The notes beneath the pieces were generated by a model. The model had not been told where the DNA came from, searched no databases, and saw only the letters and a program-made list of their open reading frames with translations. Of a stretch of DNA of 64,000 nucleotides, positions 9,826-21,589 are shown in pieces. Source of the stretch: Doryteuthis pealeii (Eukaryota; Mollusca; Cephalopoda; Myopsida; Loliginidae); assembly GCA_023376005.1 (NCBI GenBank), contig CM042179.1, positions 22,177,906 to 22,241,905 on the forward strand, given 5' to 3'. Both the position numbers and the translations under genes were made by a program. Positions within the stretch are counted from its first letter, which is position 1, and the number at the start of each line of letters is the position of its first letter.

Positions 9826-10090
9826 ATTATGTTCACTTTTGGACTAATACCCTTGAGAAAGGTATAACCCCCCCCCATTCCCCCACCCCCAGCTATTGGT
9901 TAAATAGTACCACTACTATTTGTCTGAATTTTTTAAAGATGTGGCTTGATAATTTGTATTTTTTGGACTGCTGTCCTCATCTTTATTGTTTTGGCCATTT
10001 CAAAAACACCTGAAGAGAGCCAACTTTTACAAGAATGGCTTAGGCATTACATAACCCTTAAAAGTTGATATGCCATTAAACAAAGAAACT
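9826..10090 (+). mobile_element. SINE-E copy 2 with inserted retroposon fragment
   Basis: Contains ACTAATACCCTTGAGAAAGG, AGCTATTGGTTAAATAGTACC and, after an interruption, the tail GGCATTACATAACCC... GTTGATATGCCATTAAAC. A fragment of the palindromic P family lies at about 9924-10020. Confidence 0.65.
9924..10020 (-). mobile_element. Palindromic retroposon fragment P6
   Basis: Contains CTGAATTTTTTAAAGATGTG, GGCTTGATAATTTGTA, GGACTGCTGTCCTCATC and ACACCTGAAGAGAG. On the minus strand it ends with the constant 3' end of the family; the second arm is missing. Confidence 0.6.
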
Positions 10091-10429
10091 AAACCATGTG
10101 TATATCTATAATATGTAGGAAATTTGAAAAGCTTGTATATTAATATTTTTGTATAGTAGAAAATATTTTTGCAATTATGTCAAACATTGTAATTTTGTAT
10201 GTATATTTTATATAGGTGTAATTTTAATTGCTGTGACCTTATAAATTACAATTAGCAAATATAACAGACAGCAGTAAAAATGCTCAACATTTTACACAAT
10301 TTCTGTCTTTCTTTTGATAGAAATGATTCAAAAGAAAAGACAGACTTGTTTTGTTTTTATTAATGTTTGTGCAAATGAAAGAAGCCTTTGTGTGGCTGTG
10401 TCATGCAAGTTTGCAATGTTAGTTTCAGC

Positions 10430-10448
10430 ACTAAGTAAACATATAAAG

Positions 10449-10493
<45 letters not shown>

Positions 10494-10547
10494 AAGAAAG
10501 GGTGTGTGAACATATAAAGAAAAGGTGTATGTGTGACAGAGAGAGAG

Positions 10548-10581
<34 letters not shown>

Positions 10582-10593
10582 CATATAAAGAAA

Positions 10594-10634
<41 letters not shown>

Positions 10635-10915
10635 CATATAAAGAAATGTGTGTGTGTGTGTGTATGAACATATAAAGAAAAGGTGTGTGTGTGTGTGTGT
10701 GTGTGAACATATAAAGAAATGTGTGTGGAGAGAGAGAGAGGGAGAGTGTGTGTGTGTGAACATATAAAGAAAAGGTGTGTGAGAGAGAGAGTATGTGTAT
10801 GTGTGAACATATAAAGAAAAAGGTTGGGGAGAGAGAGAGAGAGAGAGAGAGAGAATGTGTATGTGAGAAAGAAAGAGAGTGAGAAAGAGAAAGAGAAAGT
10901 GTATCTGAATGAATG
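10430..10915. repeat. Compound (GA)n/(GT)n array with a recurring 15-bp anchor
   Basis: Eight copies of an AACATATAAAGAAA anchor, at intervals of 35-80 bp, are separated by GA and GT tracts of different lengths. The minus strand therefore shows long spurious frames rich in His-Thr and Leu-Ser. It is a compound satellite, not a gene. Confidence 0.88.
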
Positions 10916-11446
10916 ATAATGTTAGCTTAATTGATTTATCATCATTGTCTTTGCAGAAAGAAAAATGTGAAACTTGTTTATGTTTGAGGTTGTAAAGGAG
11001 ACTTGAAATGTCAGCTGGAAACAGCCATGATTTAAGAGATAATTCTTTAATCTCATTTCTCATGAATGAAACAGCTATTACTGCCTACCACTGCAGTAAT
11101 ACTTCTGCTACCATTTCTAGAAATGAATGAATCTTCTTTTTTTTCTTTTTTTTTTTTACAGTCAAGTAGGAAGGATAGAAGAAAAGAGGGGGCGTTGAGA
11201 CAAATAAGGTACAAGTGGGCCTGTTAGCCGGTCTTGGTTGAGTGGGAGTAGGCAAGCCATATAATTATATTCTAAAAAGAAGAATAATTTCCTGTTTATA
11301 CTTTTTTCATTTTAAAAGAAAACTGATTAAAAACTATAGTAAAATGATAAGATTAACTGAGTATACCAAGTTGAAATTAATTACACAAAGCATAGAACCT
11401 TTAAAATTAACTTTTTAGTTTTCATTAAATTATTTACTCAGCTTTG
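10916..11446. other. Noncoding stretch
   Basis: Poly-T near 11140-11157 and a slightly GC-richer segment at about 11160-11260 with no open frame of interest. Nothing recognised. Confidence 0.35.
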
Positions 11447-11716
11447 TATGTACTTACCCAACCCCTCCAAATGAGCTGGATGTGACACAGGGTCAATCTT
11501 TATTTAACAGGTTTGAATTCAAAATGTTCCTTCTCCTAGACAGGTTACCATCAAATGTTAAAGAGCCCAGTCTGCCTTACTATTTACTTACCCATAGCTG
11601 GATGGAAAATAATTGGATGCATACCTTTCCCAAGGGTATTAGCACTATATGAAATGAAAATGGCCTCAATCAGGATTTGAACTCTGGTCAACATGTCCTA
11701 CAACATTTTCTATGAT
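11447..11716 (-). mobile_element. SINE-B copy 1
   Basis: Minus-strand order: head with B-box GTTCAAATCCTGAT, TTTCATATAGTGCTAATACC, CAGCTATGGGTAAGTAAATA, AGTAAGGCAGACTGGGC, and tail GACCCTGTGTCACATCC followed by GGGTTGGGTAAGTAC. One of at least nine copies or fragments of SINE-B in the window. Confidence 0.8.
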
Positions 11717-11741
11717 GATATACCATTTCTTGGTGTGTAAT

Positions 11742-11743
<2 letters not shown>

Positions 11744-11782
<39 letters not shown>

Positions 11783-11785
11783 ATA

Positions 11786-11816
<31 letters not shown>

Positions 11817-11936
11817 ATATGTGTGGGTGTGGGTGTGTGTGTGTAAAAATAATAAATGTGAAAAATAAGAGTAGTGAAGATGATTCATTAATATTTGAAA
11901 ATTATTGTCAATGTTTAAAATGTTTCAATTAATGAA

Positions 11937-11976
<40 letters not shown>

Positions 11977-11998
11977 TATATATATACACACACACACA
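11744..11998. repeat. Paired (TA)n tracts with GT/CA ends
   Basis: Two long TA runs (11744-11803 with minor breaks; 11941-11986) end in GTGTGGG and CACACACA. They flank about 120 bp of unique AT-rich DNA. Confidence 0.85.
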
Positions 11999-12470
11999 AG
12001 TTTTGTTGAACTGTACAGACAATTCTTGTCGGACGAGTTTTTGGTTGATCCTTTCTAATTTTTGGGCCATCTTTTTGGTGTCGGGGTGGAACTGGTGTAA
12101 CAGTCCACCAAAGGTTCTGATACGAGCGCTTTCGGCAATACAGTTTGCCATCATCAGGTAGGAAACGATGGTATGGTTTCGTGTCTCGTTTTTAAGGAGT
12201 AGTAGCAAGGAATTAGAAGTGGGAGGTAATAAAAATATATATATATATAATTGAAGAAAAACGTTATGAGTCTACCACGGTTTCAATTTATATGATCTCT
12301 TCAGGACTACCTTATATTTGACTAAGTTGAACTCATTTTCCAATAATGATGGTCAAATGCTATATCTATGGGTGGGGGTACCAGATGATCTTTCTATTTC
12401 TCTTTTTGTTCCTATTTAGTATATTGTTTTTAGGCTCATCATTAAATTTAAGCTTATTTCTTGTATATCC
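11999..12470 (-). mobile_element. Penelope-like element remnant, - strand
   Basis: From about 12470 down to 12380 the minus strand reads GYTRNKLKFNDEPKNN, then RNRKIIWYPPP, which resembles the segment after the reverse transcriptase in Penelope-like elements. Below 12330 the frame is lost. The minus strand there carries CTGAAGAGATC and, lower, CTGATGATGGC with TGCCGAAAGCG, motifs like those often seen near element ends. A coding-like minus frame (12208 to about 12000) overlaps this; I suspect it is incidental. Confidence 0.6.
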
Positions 12471-12632
12471 GCTATCATGTAATGCTTTATGAAATATATC
12501 ATTAGTGTTATAGAAAATTTGCTGGTTTGATAAATTTTAAATAATTGTAGTTATACAAGAAATAAGCTTAAATTTAACAATGAGCCTAAAAACGATACAC
12601 AAGATAGGAACAAAAAAAAAATAGAAAGAGAA
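12386..12632. repeat. Inverted pair of Penelope-derived segments
   Basis: About 80 bp at 12386-12466 recurs inverted at 12553-12632 (core AAGAAATAAGCTTAAATTTA and GAGCCTAAAAAC). Both read as KLKFNxEPKN on their own coding strands, so two oppositely oriented element fragments abut here. Confidence 0.75.
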
Positions 12633-13460
12633 ATAAAAGGAATATTTATTTCTCTGAATGTTTGAGATGAGGCTTGAAGATTAGTATTATCAGCATTATT
12701 CGGACTATTGTCCCAATCTTCATTGTTATTTGTACAACATTTCAGCTGATATACTCTCCGGCCTTCTTCAGATATTTCTTGTCGGACTCAGGAACCTTTT
12801 CTCGGACTCAGGAAAAAAGAAGGTTCCCGAGTCCGAGAAGGTTCCCTAGTCCGACAAGAAATACCTGAAAAGGCTGGAGGGTATATCGGCCGAAACGTTG
12901 TACAAATAACAATGAAGATGGGGACAATAGTCTGAATAATGCAGATAATACTAAGGAATATTTAGTTTAATTCCCCATTCAACTTAAAAGTAAAACCTAA
13001 AATCGGTAAAATATTTTAAAATTTAGTTAACAAACACTTTCCAGTCAACCATAGAAATAATAATAATCAGGATAAATAGAAACAATGCAACTGCCAAAAT
13101 ATTACAATATGCCCCATGAAGGGAAGATGCTCGACTAAAGGTGTTATTAACCAGGCCTCAGTGACATCTAAAAACCAAACCTAACTAAATTCTACGTGGG
13201 ATGCACAAAATCAGAATTTAAAACTAGATTTGCAAATCATAAACATACATTTTCTTATATTAAGCTTAGAAACGCAAGAACTCTATCTAGGTATATTTGG
13301 GATTTAAAGAAACCTAACACTGATTATTCAATGGAATATCTTACAGAAATCAAATGTGTGCAGATCTCTAAATGATCCATGTTTCCTATGCATATATGAG
13401 AAATTAGCAATAATTAGATTCCCAGATAGGAAAAATCTTTTGTCATTAACATAGACATAT
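12553..13460 (+). mobile_element. Penelope-like element remnant with GIY-YIG-type domain, interrupted
   Basis: The frame reads RNKLKFNNEPKN (12560), then after an insertion a segment with TNTFQST/HRNNN, CPMKGRCSTKGVINQASV (13110) and FKTRFANHKHTFSYI, TLSRYIWDLK, then EKLAIIRFPDRKNL near 13410. Order and spacing match the linker and GIY-YIG endonuclease region of Penelope-like retroelements; IWDLK and EKLAII are hallmark blocks. Several stops and frameshifts show it is dead. A palindromic retroposon (12649-12954) interrupts it. Confidence 0.75.
12649..12954 (-). mobile_element. Palindromic retroposon P2 inside the Penelope remnant
   Basis: A 306-bp inverted-repeat element flanked by GGAATATTTA (12639-12648 and 12955-12964). 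Removing it and one repeat roughly rejoins the Penelope-like frame. On the minus strand the 3' end is CATTCAGAGAAA as in P1, while the 5' end stops at TTAGTATTATCTGC. Its arms contain CTGAA(A)AGGC(T/C)GG, CGGCC and GAAACGTTGTACAAATAAC. Confidence 0.8.
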
Positions 13461-13469
13461 AAGCTGCTG

Positions 13470-13690
13470 AAGCACTGAGTCTTTCAAAGCCTCCATGCTT
13501 CCTGTGGTCCGCCGACACTATACCTGATGCCGCTCGCCACATACATATGCACACACGCGCACACATACATGCATATTACTACTGTAAACTGTTCATGTTC
13601 CTGACACTACATTATTCTGTGTACTTGACATGAGACTTTGATGAGTTGTGGTGCACCTGAGCACTGTACACAATAAATTTCATTATTATA
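13470..13690 (+). mobile_element. CR1/L2-like LINE 3' end, + strand
   Basis: Reads SFKASMLPV-like residues (TCTTTCAAAGCCTCCATGCT), then a CA-rich segment, GTTCATGTTCCTGACA, GATGAGTTGTGGTGCACCTG, AGCACTGTACA, and ends CAATAAATTTCATTATTATA. Three minus-strand relatives (31.4, 55.6, 63.6 kb) share this 3' end. Confidence 0.65.
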
Positions 13691-14054
13691 AATATACAAT
13701 ACTTTTTTTTAAAATTTTATAATGTTTACCATGTATAAAAGCAATTTTTTTTTTTCAATATTTTGTCTGGTGATATTATCAATAATATATCTAGAGTGAA
13801 TAGACAATAGGCTATGTCTTTATACTGGGTGGTTTCCAAAGATAACTTTCTAAATATTTGATTATTAGATGTTTACTAACATCAGGTATTTTGGGGGGCC
13901 AAGCAGAGTTGCAACAATAATATCACTGTTCATGCTGTAATCAATAACCTTAAAGCACCAGAACATGTATAAATATGTACATGAATGTAAATGTACCAAT
14001 GTTTGAACATGTCTAAACATATATTTAGATAGATATAGAACATATATACAAACA

Positions 14055-14352
14055 GAGTGTCTGTGGTGTAATGGTTATTGTTGTAAGAAATGTACATGGC
14101 TATACAAGTTTAAATCCTGGTCAAGTCTGGTTGAATTTCACCTAGTACTTATACCCTTGGGAATGATGTATATCCAACTATTCCCCTTCCAGTTATCAGT
14201 AAATAGTAGGATAGACTGGGCACTTTAACCCAGTTTGGCCATTAGTCTAGGAGAAAGAGAACTCTGAATTCAAATCTGTTAAACTCTGCTTGAGAAAATG
14301 ACCTTGTGTCACATCCTACTCATTCGGAGAGGTTGGTAAACACACACACACA
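14055..14352 (+). mobile_element. SINE-B copy 2
   Basis: Head CTGTGGTGTAATGGTTATTG with B-box GTTTAAATCCTGGT; body with TTTCACCTAGTACTTATACC and AGTAGGATAGACTGGGC; tail GACCTTGTGTCACATCC and GAGGTTGGTAAA followed by (CA)n. Confidence 0.8.
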
Positions 14353-15187
14353 CACAGAGAAATATATCAAAACAAAATTAACATAGATTTTAATGAGTGG
14401 GCTAATTTCTTTAATGTAGTGTAAAAACTCACAACCCTGAGTTTTACTGCAACTGGTTTCAAAGAAAGGGATGCATGACACTTATGTACTGATGTCATTA
14501 AGTTTATTTAATAAATACCATGAAACATTACAAGGAAATACAAATAACATTCAATAAAATGATAACAGCAAATATATTTCAAAGAAATTAAAAACCTGAA
14601 AGAAATGGGAGAATTTACCATGTCGCCTGTCTCAACTGGTGGCGTAAACTAAAAGGGTTTGTATGTCAGTTCCCCTTACCATTTTCTGGTTAGGGATTCG
14701 TAGATCGCAGAAACTAATGGTCAGCACAAAATAAAATTAATAGAACCACTAAACTATTCTAAATTGGATACTGTGGTTGTAGTTAATTTTATAAACAAAA
14801 AATAACTATATAAAAATGAGATATAATTAACTGGCCAGTTTAGCAGCAGTTACACTGAGGTCCATATCTTCAATCAGCATTTAACATGTATGTGTGGATT
14901 ACTGGCTAACCTGAAGGTCGTAGACATGAAACTCAGAGATGTAAGTTTTACTCAGCCTAACATTTTTTTTATAATTGATGATATATTGAAATTTTGCTGT
15001 ATGTTTTTTTATGTATTAAGCACTGTAAAGATTTTGAAGATTAGAAGTACTTTTATCATTAGATTTTAACCATATATATATTGAATTTCATTTTTAGTTA
15101 CTTTGCTGAATTTGGTTATGGTTTGAACCAATGGGGATTGTTCCACAAAATCTTTTACTGAACCCAAGTGGCATCAATCATGCTGCT
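14353..15187. other. Noncoding stretch before the satellite
   Basis: Unique-looking AT-rich DNA. A segment at 14470-14720 is slightly GC-richer and contains direct repeats of CATTACAAGG-like sequence, but no coding frame. No feature is called. Confidence 0.35.
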
Positions 15188-18100
15188 ACGTAACCTCAAT
15201 CAACCCTTGATCCACCCAACTATTCAACAGTACATGACTCACATCAAAAGTATGATGCCCCATGTATCCTCAATCCCCAAACTATTCAACACATGAAACA
15301 TTCAGTAACATGAATCCAAAAGTAAAGTACTATGATGACCCATGTCCTATGTAACCTCAATCCACAGAAACTATTCAACAGTACATGACTCAACATCAAA
15401 AGTATGATGACCCATGTCCTATGTAACCTCAATCCACCCAAACTATTCAACAGTACATGACTCAACATCAAAGTATGATGCCCCATGTATCCTCAATCCA
15501 ACCAAACTATTCAACAGTACATGACTCAACATCAAAAGTATGATGCCCCATGTCCTATGTATCCTCAATCCAACCAAACTATTCAACAGTACATGACTCA
15601 ACATCTATGATGTCATGTGACTATTCAACAGTACATGACTCAACATCAAAAGTATGATGACCCATGTCCTATGTAACCTCAATCCACCAAAACTATTCAA
15701 CAGTACATGACTCAACATCAAAAGTATGATGACCCATGTCCTATGTAACCTCAATCCACCCCAACTATTCAACAGTACATGACTCAACATCAAAAGTATG
15801 ATGACCCATGTCCTATGTAACCTGATTCAACAGTACATGACTCAACATCAAAACTATGATGACCCACTATGTAACCTCAATCCTCCCAAACTATTCAACA
15901 GTACATGACTTAACATCAAAAGTATGATGACCCATGTCCTATGTAACCTCAATCCACCCAAACTATTCAACAGTACATGACTCAACATCAAAAGTATGAT
16001 GACCCATGTCCTATGTAACCTCAATCCTCCCAAACTATTCAACAGTACATGACTCAACATCAAAAGGTAGATGACCCATGTCCTATGTAACCTCAATCCA
16101 CACAAACTATTCAACATACATGACTCAACGTCAAAAGTATGATGACCCATGTCCTATGTAACCTCAATCCACAAAAAACTATTCAACAGTACATGACTCA
16201 ACATCAAAAGTATGATGCCCCAAAAACTATTCAACAGTACATGACTCAACATCAAAAGTATGATGCCCATGTCCTATGTAACCTCAATCCACAAAACTAT
16301 TCAACAGTACATGACTCAACATCAAAGTATGATGCCCCATGTCCTATGTAACCTCAATCCACAGAAAACTATTCAACAGTACATGACTCAACATCAAAAG
16401 TATGATGACCCATGTCCTATGTAACCTCAATCCACCCAAACTATTCAACAGTACATGACTCAACATCAAAAGTATGATGCCCCATGTCCTATGTAACCTC
16501 AATCCACAGAAACTATTCAACAGTACATGACTCAACATCAAAAGTATGATGCCCCATGTATCCTCAATCCAACCAAACTATTCAACAGTACATGACTCAA
16601 CATCAAAAGTATGATGCCCCATGTCCTATGTAACCTCAATCCACAGAAACTATTCAACAAGTACATGACTCAACATCAAAAGTATGATGCCCATGTCCTA
16701 TGTAACCTCAATCCACCCAAAACTATTCAACAGTACATGACTCAACATCAAAAGTATGATGCCCCATGTCCTATGTAACCTCAATCCACAGAAACTATTC
16801 AACAGTACATGACTCAACATCAAAAGTATGATGCCCGATGTTACCTCAATCCACCCAAACTATTCAACAGTACATGACTCAACATCAAAAGTATGATGCC
16901 CCATGTCCTATGTAACCTCAATCCACAGAAACTATTCAACAGTACATGACTCAACATCAAAAGTATGATGCCCATGTATCCTCAATCCAACCAAACTATT
17001 CAACAGTACATGACTCAACAAAAGTATGATACCCCATGTCCTATGTAACCTCAATCCACCCAAACTATTCAACAGTACATGACTCAACATCAAAAGTATG
17101 ATGACCCATGTCCTATGTAACCTCAATCCACCCAAACTATTCAACAGTACATGACTCAACATCAAAAGTATGATGCCCCATGTCCTATGTAACCTCAATC
17201 CTCCCAAAACTATTCAACAGTACATGACTCAACATCAAAAGTATGATGACCCATGTCCTATGTAACCTCAATCCTCCCAAACTATTCAACAGTACATGAC
17301 TCAACATCAAAAGTATGATGACCCATGTCCTATGTAACCTCAATCCACCCAAACTATTCAACAGTACATGACTCAACATCAAAAGTATGATGACCCATAT
17401 CCTATGTAACCTCAATCCACCCAAACTATTCAACAGTACATGACTCAACATCAAAAGTATGATGACCCATGTCCTATGTAACCTCAATCCACCCAAAACT
17501 ATTCAACAGTACATGACTCAACGTCAAAAGTATGATGACCCATGTCCTATGTAACCTCAATCCACAGAAACTATTCAACAGTACATGACTCAACATCAAA
17601 AGTATGATGCCCATGTACCTCAATCCAACCAAACTATTCAACAGTACATGACTCAACATCAAAAGTATGATGCCCCATGTCCTATGTAACCTCAATCCAC
17701 AGAAACTATTCAACAGTACATGACTCAACATCAAAAGTATGATGCCCCATGTCCTATGTAACCTCAATCCACAAACTATTCAACAGTACATGACTCAACA
17801 TCAAAAAGTATGATGACCCATGTCCTATGTAACCTCAATCCACCCAAACTATTCAACAGTACATGACTCAACATCAAAAGTATGATGCCCCATGTCCTAT
17901 GTAACCTCAATCCACAGAAACTATTCAACAGTACATGACTCAACATCAAAAGTATGATGCCCCATGTATCCTCAATCCAACCAAACTATTCAACAGTACA
18001 TGACTCAACATCAAAATATGATGACCCATGTCCTATGTAACCTCAATCCACCCAAACTATTCAACTACATGACTCAACATCAAAAGTATGATGACCCATG

Positions 18101-18520
18101 TCCTATGTAACCTCAATCCCCCAAACTATTCAACAGTACATGACTCAACATTAAAAGTATGATGCCCCATGTCCTATGTAACCTCAATCCACCCAAACTA
18201 TTTCAACAGTACATGACTCAACATTAAAAGTATGATACCCCATGTCCTATGTAACCTCAATCACCCAAACTATTCAACAGTACATGACTCAACATCAAAA
18301 GTATGATGACCCATGTCCTATGTAACCTCAATCCACCCAAACTATTCAACAGTACATGACTAAACATCAAAAGTATGATGACCCATGTCCTATGTAACCT
18401 CAATCCACCCAAACTATTCAACAGTACATGACTCAACATCAAAAGTATGATGACCCATGTCCTATGTAACCTCAATCCACCCAAACTATTCAACAGTACA
18501 TGACTCAACATCAAAACTAT

Positions 18521-19430
18521 GATGTCCCATGTCACCTCAATCCACAGAAACTATTCAACAGTACATAACTCAACATCAAAACTATGATGACCCGTGTCCA
18601 ATGTAACCTCGATCCACCCAAACTATTGAACTACATGACTCAACAATCCAAAGTATGATGACCCATGTCCTATGTAACCTCAATCCACCCAAACTATTCA
18701 ACAGTACATGACTCAACATCAAAACTATGATGTCCCATGTCACCTCAATCCACAGAAACTATTCAACAGTACATAACTCAACATCAAAACTATGATGACC
18801 CGTGTCCAATGTAACCTCGATCCACCCAAACTATTGAACTACATGACTCAACAAATCCAAAGTATGATGTCCCATGTCCTATGTAACCTCAATCCACCCA
18901 AACTATTCAACAGTACATGACTCAACATCAAAACTATGATGTCCCATGTCACCTCAATCCACAGAAACTATTCAACAGTACATAACTCAACATCAAAACT
19001 ATGATGACCCGTGTCCAATGTAACCTCGATCCACCCAAACTATTGAACTACATGACTCAACAATCCAAAGTATGATGACCCATGTCCTATGTAACCTCAA
19101 TCCACCCAAACTATTCAACAGTACATGACTAAACATCAAAAGTATGATGACCCATGTCCTATGTAACCTCAATCCACCCAAACTATTCAACAGTACATGA
19201 CTCAACATCAAAAGTATGATGTCCCATGTCCTATGTAACCTCAATCCACCCAAACTATTCAACAGTACATGACTCAACATCAAAACTATGATGTCCCATG
19301 TCACCTCAATCCACAGAAACTATTCAACAGTACATAACTCAACATCAAAACTATGATGACCCGTGTCCAATGTAACCTCGATCCACCCAAACTATTGAAC
19401 TACATGACTCAACAATCCAAAGTATGATGT
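18521..19430. repeat. 208-bp trimeric higher-order repeat within the satellite
   Basis: A marked order of three variant monomers recurs: GTCCCATGTCACC (short), CCCGTGTCCAATG with CTCGATCC, and TATTGAACTACATG with CAACAATCCAAAG. The landmark GATGTCCCAT with the short monomer occurs at 18521, 18729, 18938 and 19290; the first spacings are 208 and 209 bp, the last 352 bp, equal to one unit plus two ordinary monomers. Confidence 0.85.
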
Positions 19431-19920
19431 CCCATGTCCTATGTAACCTCAATCCACCCAAACTATTCAACAGTACATGACTCAACATTAAAAGTATGAT
19501 GCCCCATGTCCTATGTAACCTCAATCCACCCAAACTATTGAACTACATGACTCAACATCAAAAGTATGATGCCCCACGTTCTATGTAACCTCAATCCACC
19601 CAAACTATTTAACTACATGACTCAACATCAAAAGTATGATGACCCACGTCCTATGTAACCTCAATCCACCCAAACTATTCAACAGTACATGACTCAACAT
19701 CAAAAGTATGATGCCCCATGTCCTATGTAACCTCAATCCACCCAAACTATTTAACTACATGACTCAACATCAAAAGTATGATGCCCCATGTCCTATGTAA
19801 CCTCAATCCATCCAAACTATTTAACTACATGACTCAACATCAAAAGTATGATGCCCCACGTCCTATGTAACCTCAATCCACCCAAACTATTTAACTACAT
19901 GACTCAACATCAAAATTATG

Positions 19921-20276
19921 ATGATCCATGTCCTATGTAACCTTGATCCACCTAAACTATTCAACAGTACATGATAACATCAAAAGTATGATGTCCCACG
20001 TCCTATGTAACCTCAATCCACCCAAACTATTGAACTACATGACTCAACATTAAAAGTATGATGATCCATGTCCTATGTAACCTTGATCCACCTAAACTAT
20101 TCAACAGTACATGATAACATCAAAAGTATGATGTCCCACGTCCTATGTAACCTCAATCCACCCAAACTATTGAACTACATGACTCAACATCAAAAGTATG
20201 ATGATCCATGTCCTATGTAACCTTGATCCACCTAAACTATTCAACAGTACATGATAACATCAAAAGTATGATGTCC
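19921..20276. repeat. 140-bp dimeric higher-order repeat at the array edge
   Basis: ATGATCCATGTCC starts at 19921, 20061 and 20201. Each 140-bp unit joins one monomer with CTTGATCCACCTAAAC and CATGATAACATC to one with CCCACGTCC and TATTGAACTACATG. Confidence 0.88.
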
Positions 20277-20297
20277 CATCAATATCGTTGATTAATT

Positions 20298-20528
20298 TTC
20301 TTCTCAGTCAGTAGAGCATCCGCCTGGCAATCACAAGTTTCCTGGTTTGATACCAGCCTTCATGAACTCAGTGTATGAATCGCACAGGGATGTGCAGTTA
20401 AATGAGGAGCTGATGGTTGGTGTGGTGCTCCATCTCAGACGCTAAAACAATCTCCTAAGTCTAGTGCTAGTGAAAAGGGGATAGACTCCCTCACGATACT
20501 GACATTAGGCCGCCCCGCAGACTACTTC
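20298..20528 (+). mobile_element. SINE-A copy 5 at the satellite border
   Basis: Head TCAGTCAGTAGAGCATCCG with B-box GGTTTGATACC, full body and 3' end TTAGGCCGCCCCGCAGACTA. It starts about 20 bp past the last satellite monomer. Confidence 0.85.
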
Positions 20529-20639
20529 CCTATTAAACTGATTGTAAATGAATCTGAGGAAGATGAAGACTTAACGTATCTGCAATTAATGGTAAGTAAA
20601 TATTTCATTCATCAGGTTTACATATATTTTTATAATCTG

Positions 20640-20640
<1 letters not shown>

Positions 20641-20674
<34 letters not shown>
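20641..20674. repeat. (TA)n microsatellite
   Basis: A pure TA run of about 34 bp. Confidence 0.9.
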
Positions 20675-20679
<5 letters not shown>

Positions 20680-20727
20680 CTTGATCAAGGTGGGGGGACA
20701 TTAAAGTTATATTGGAATCCCTGACTA

Positions 20728-21025
20728 CTGGTGTTGATTTGAAATGGAAAATATATCTATTTGATTAAATAGTGTCAAAAAAATTAAACGGTAATAAATA
20801 TTGTCTATCCTACACTTATCTTATGATTGAAAAAACAAAAAAATGATTTGTACATTACTGGTGTTAATTTGATATAATACACACACACAATGTATTTACT
20901 TGGTTAAATAGTGCAAAAAACATCAGAATGTAATACATATCCATCATTAAATAAATTTCTGATTAAAAAAATTAAAGAAAAAGATTTGTACATTACTGGT
21001 GTTAATTTGATATAATACATTATAA
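20728..21025. repeat. Tandem repeat of about 130-138 bp
   Basis: CTGGTGTT(G/A)ATTTGA starts at 20728, 20858 and 20996. Each unit also holds a TATTT-TTGATTAAATAGTG-like block and a TTTGTACATTA end. A diverged relative with TGTATTTATTTGATTAAA is seen near 21490. Confidence 0.75.
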
Positions 21026-21055
21026 TGGTCACTGAATTGACCTGTTAGTTATACT

Positions 21056-21087
<32 letters not shown>

Positions 21088-21589
21088 TTTGTTCACCAAT
21101 TTAACTACTACTACAATATCAAGCCCTTAAAATGATTTAGTTGACTTTTATTATAAGTTTCTGCTGCCCCTTATATTCACTGCGGACTTCAAGACTCAAA
21201 GAGGAAATGGGTAAGGGGTTAAGAAACAAACAAATACCATTCCTCCTCATTTCACCACTGCTGGTCAAGAAGCAACAAGGTAATTATACTGCTCCCTTTT
21301 TAAGAACTAAATATAAGATACACCACGTGTCCATTTCTTTCTTGTGTTTCCATTTCTATTGAAATATATTCTCTTGTTACCTATTCTTACCTATCGTTAT
21401 CTATTTTTTCTTTTGTACAATTTTCATGATATTTATTTAATAAAATTGATAACATCTTTCCAAGACCCGCGTGTAGCTACATATAGACAATGTATTTATT
21501 TGATTAAAAAGTGGCAACAAATTGTAATAAATATTGTTAATCATTCAATTATATTTTGATTTAAAAAAAAGGAATAAACAATTGTTAAG

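Larger units (their letters stand above)
15188..20279. repeat. 72-bp tandem satellite array (about 70 copies)
   Basis: About 5.1 kb of a 72-bp monomer containing CCTCAATCCACCCAAACTAT, TCAACAGTACATGACTCAAC, ATCAAAAGTATGATG and CCCATGTCCTATGTAA. Monomers differ by 1-3 bp indels and substitutions (CACCC/CACAG/CTCCC before AAAC; GACCC/GCCCC/GTCCC). As 72 is a multiple of 3, minus-strand frames stay open as 24-residue repeats (LRLHRTWVIILLMLSHVLLN core); small indels break them. The array ends abruptly next to a SINE-A. Confidence 0.97.

Noticed and set aside
10328..11063. Long minus-strand frames (up to 210 codons) rich in His-Thr and Leu-Ser
   Set aside because: They are direct translations of GT and GA microsatellites with recurring anchors; there is no independent coding evidence.
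15188..20279. CRISPR array
   Set aside because: Monomers are contiguous 72-bp tandem units without unique spacers, in an intron-bearing animal genome.
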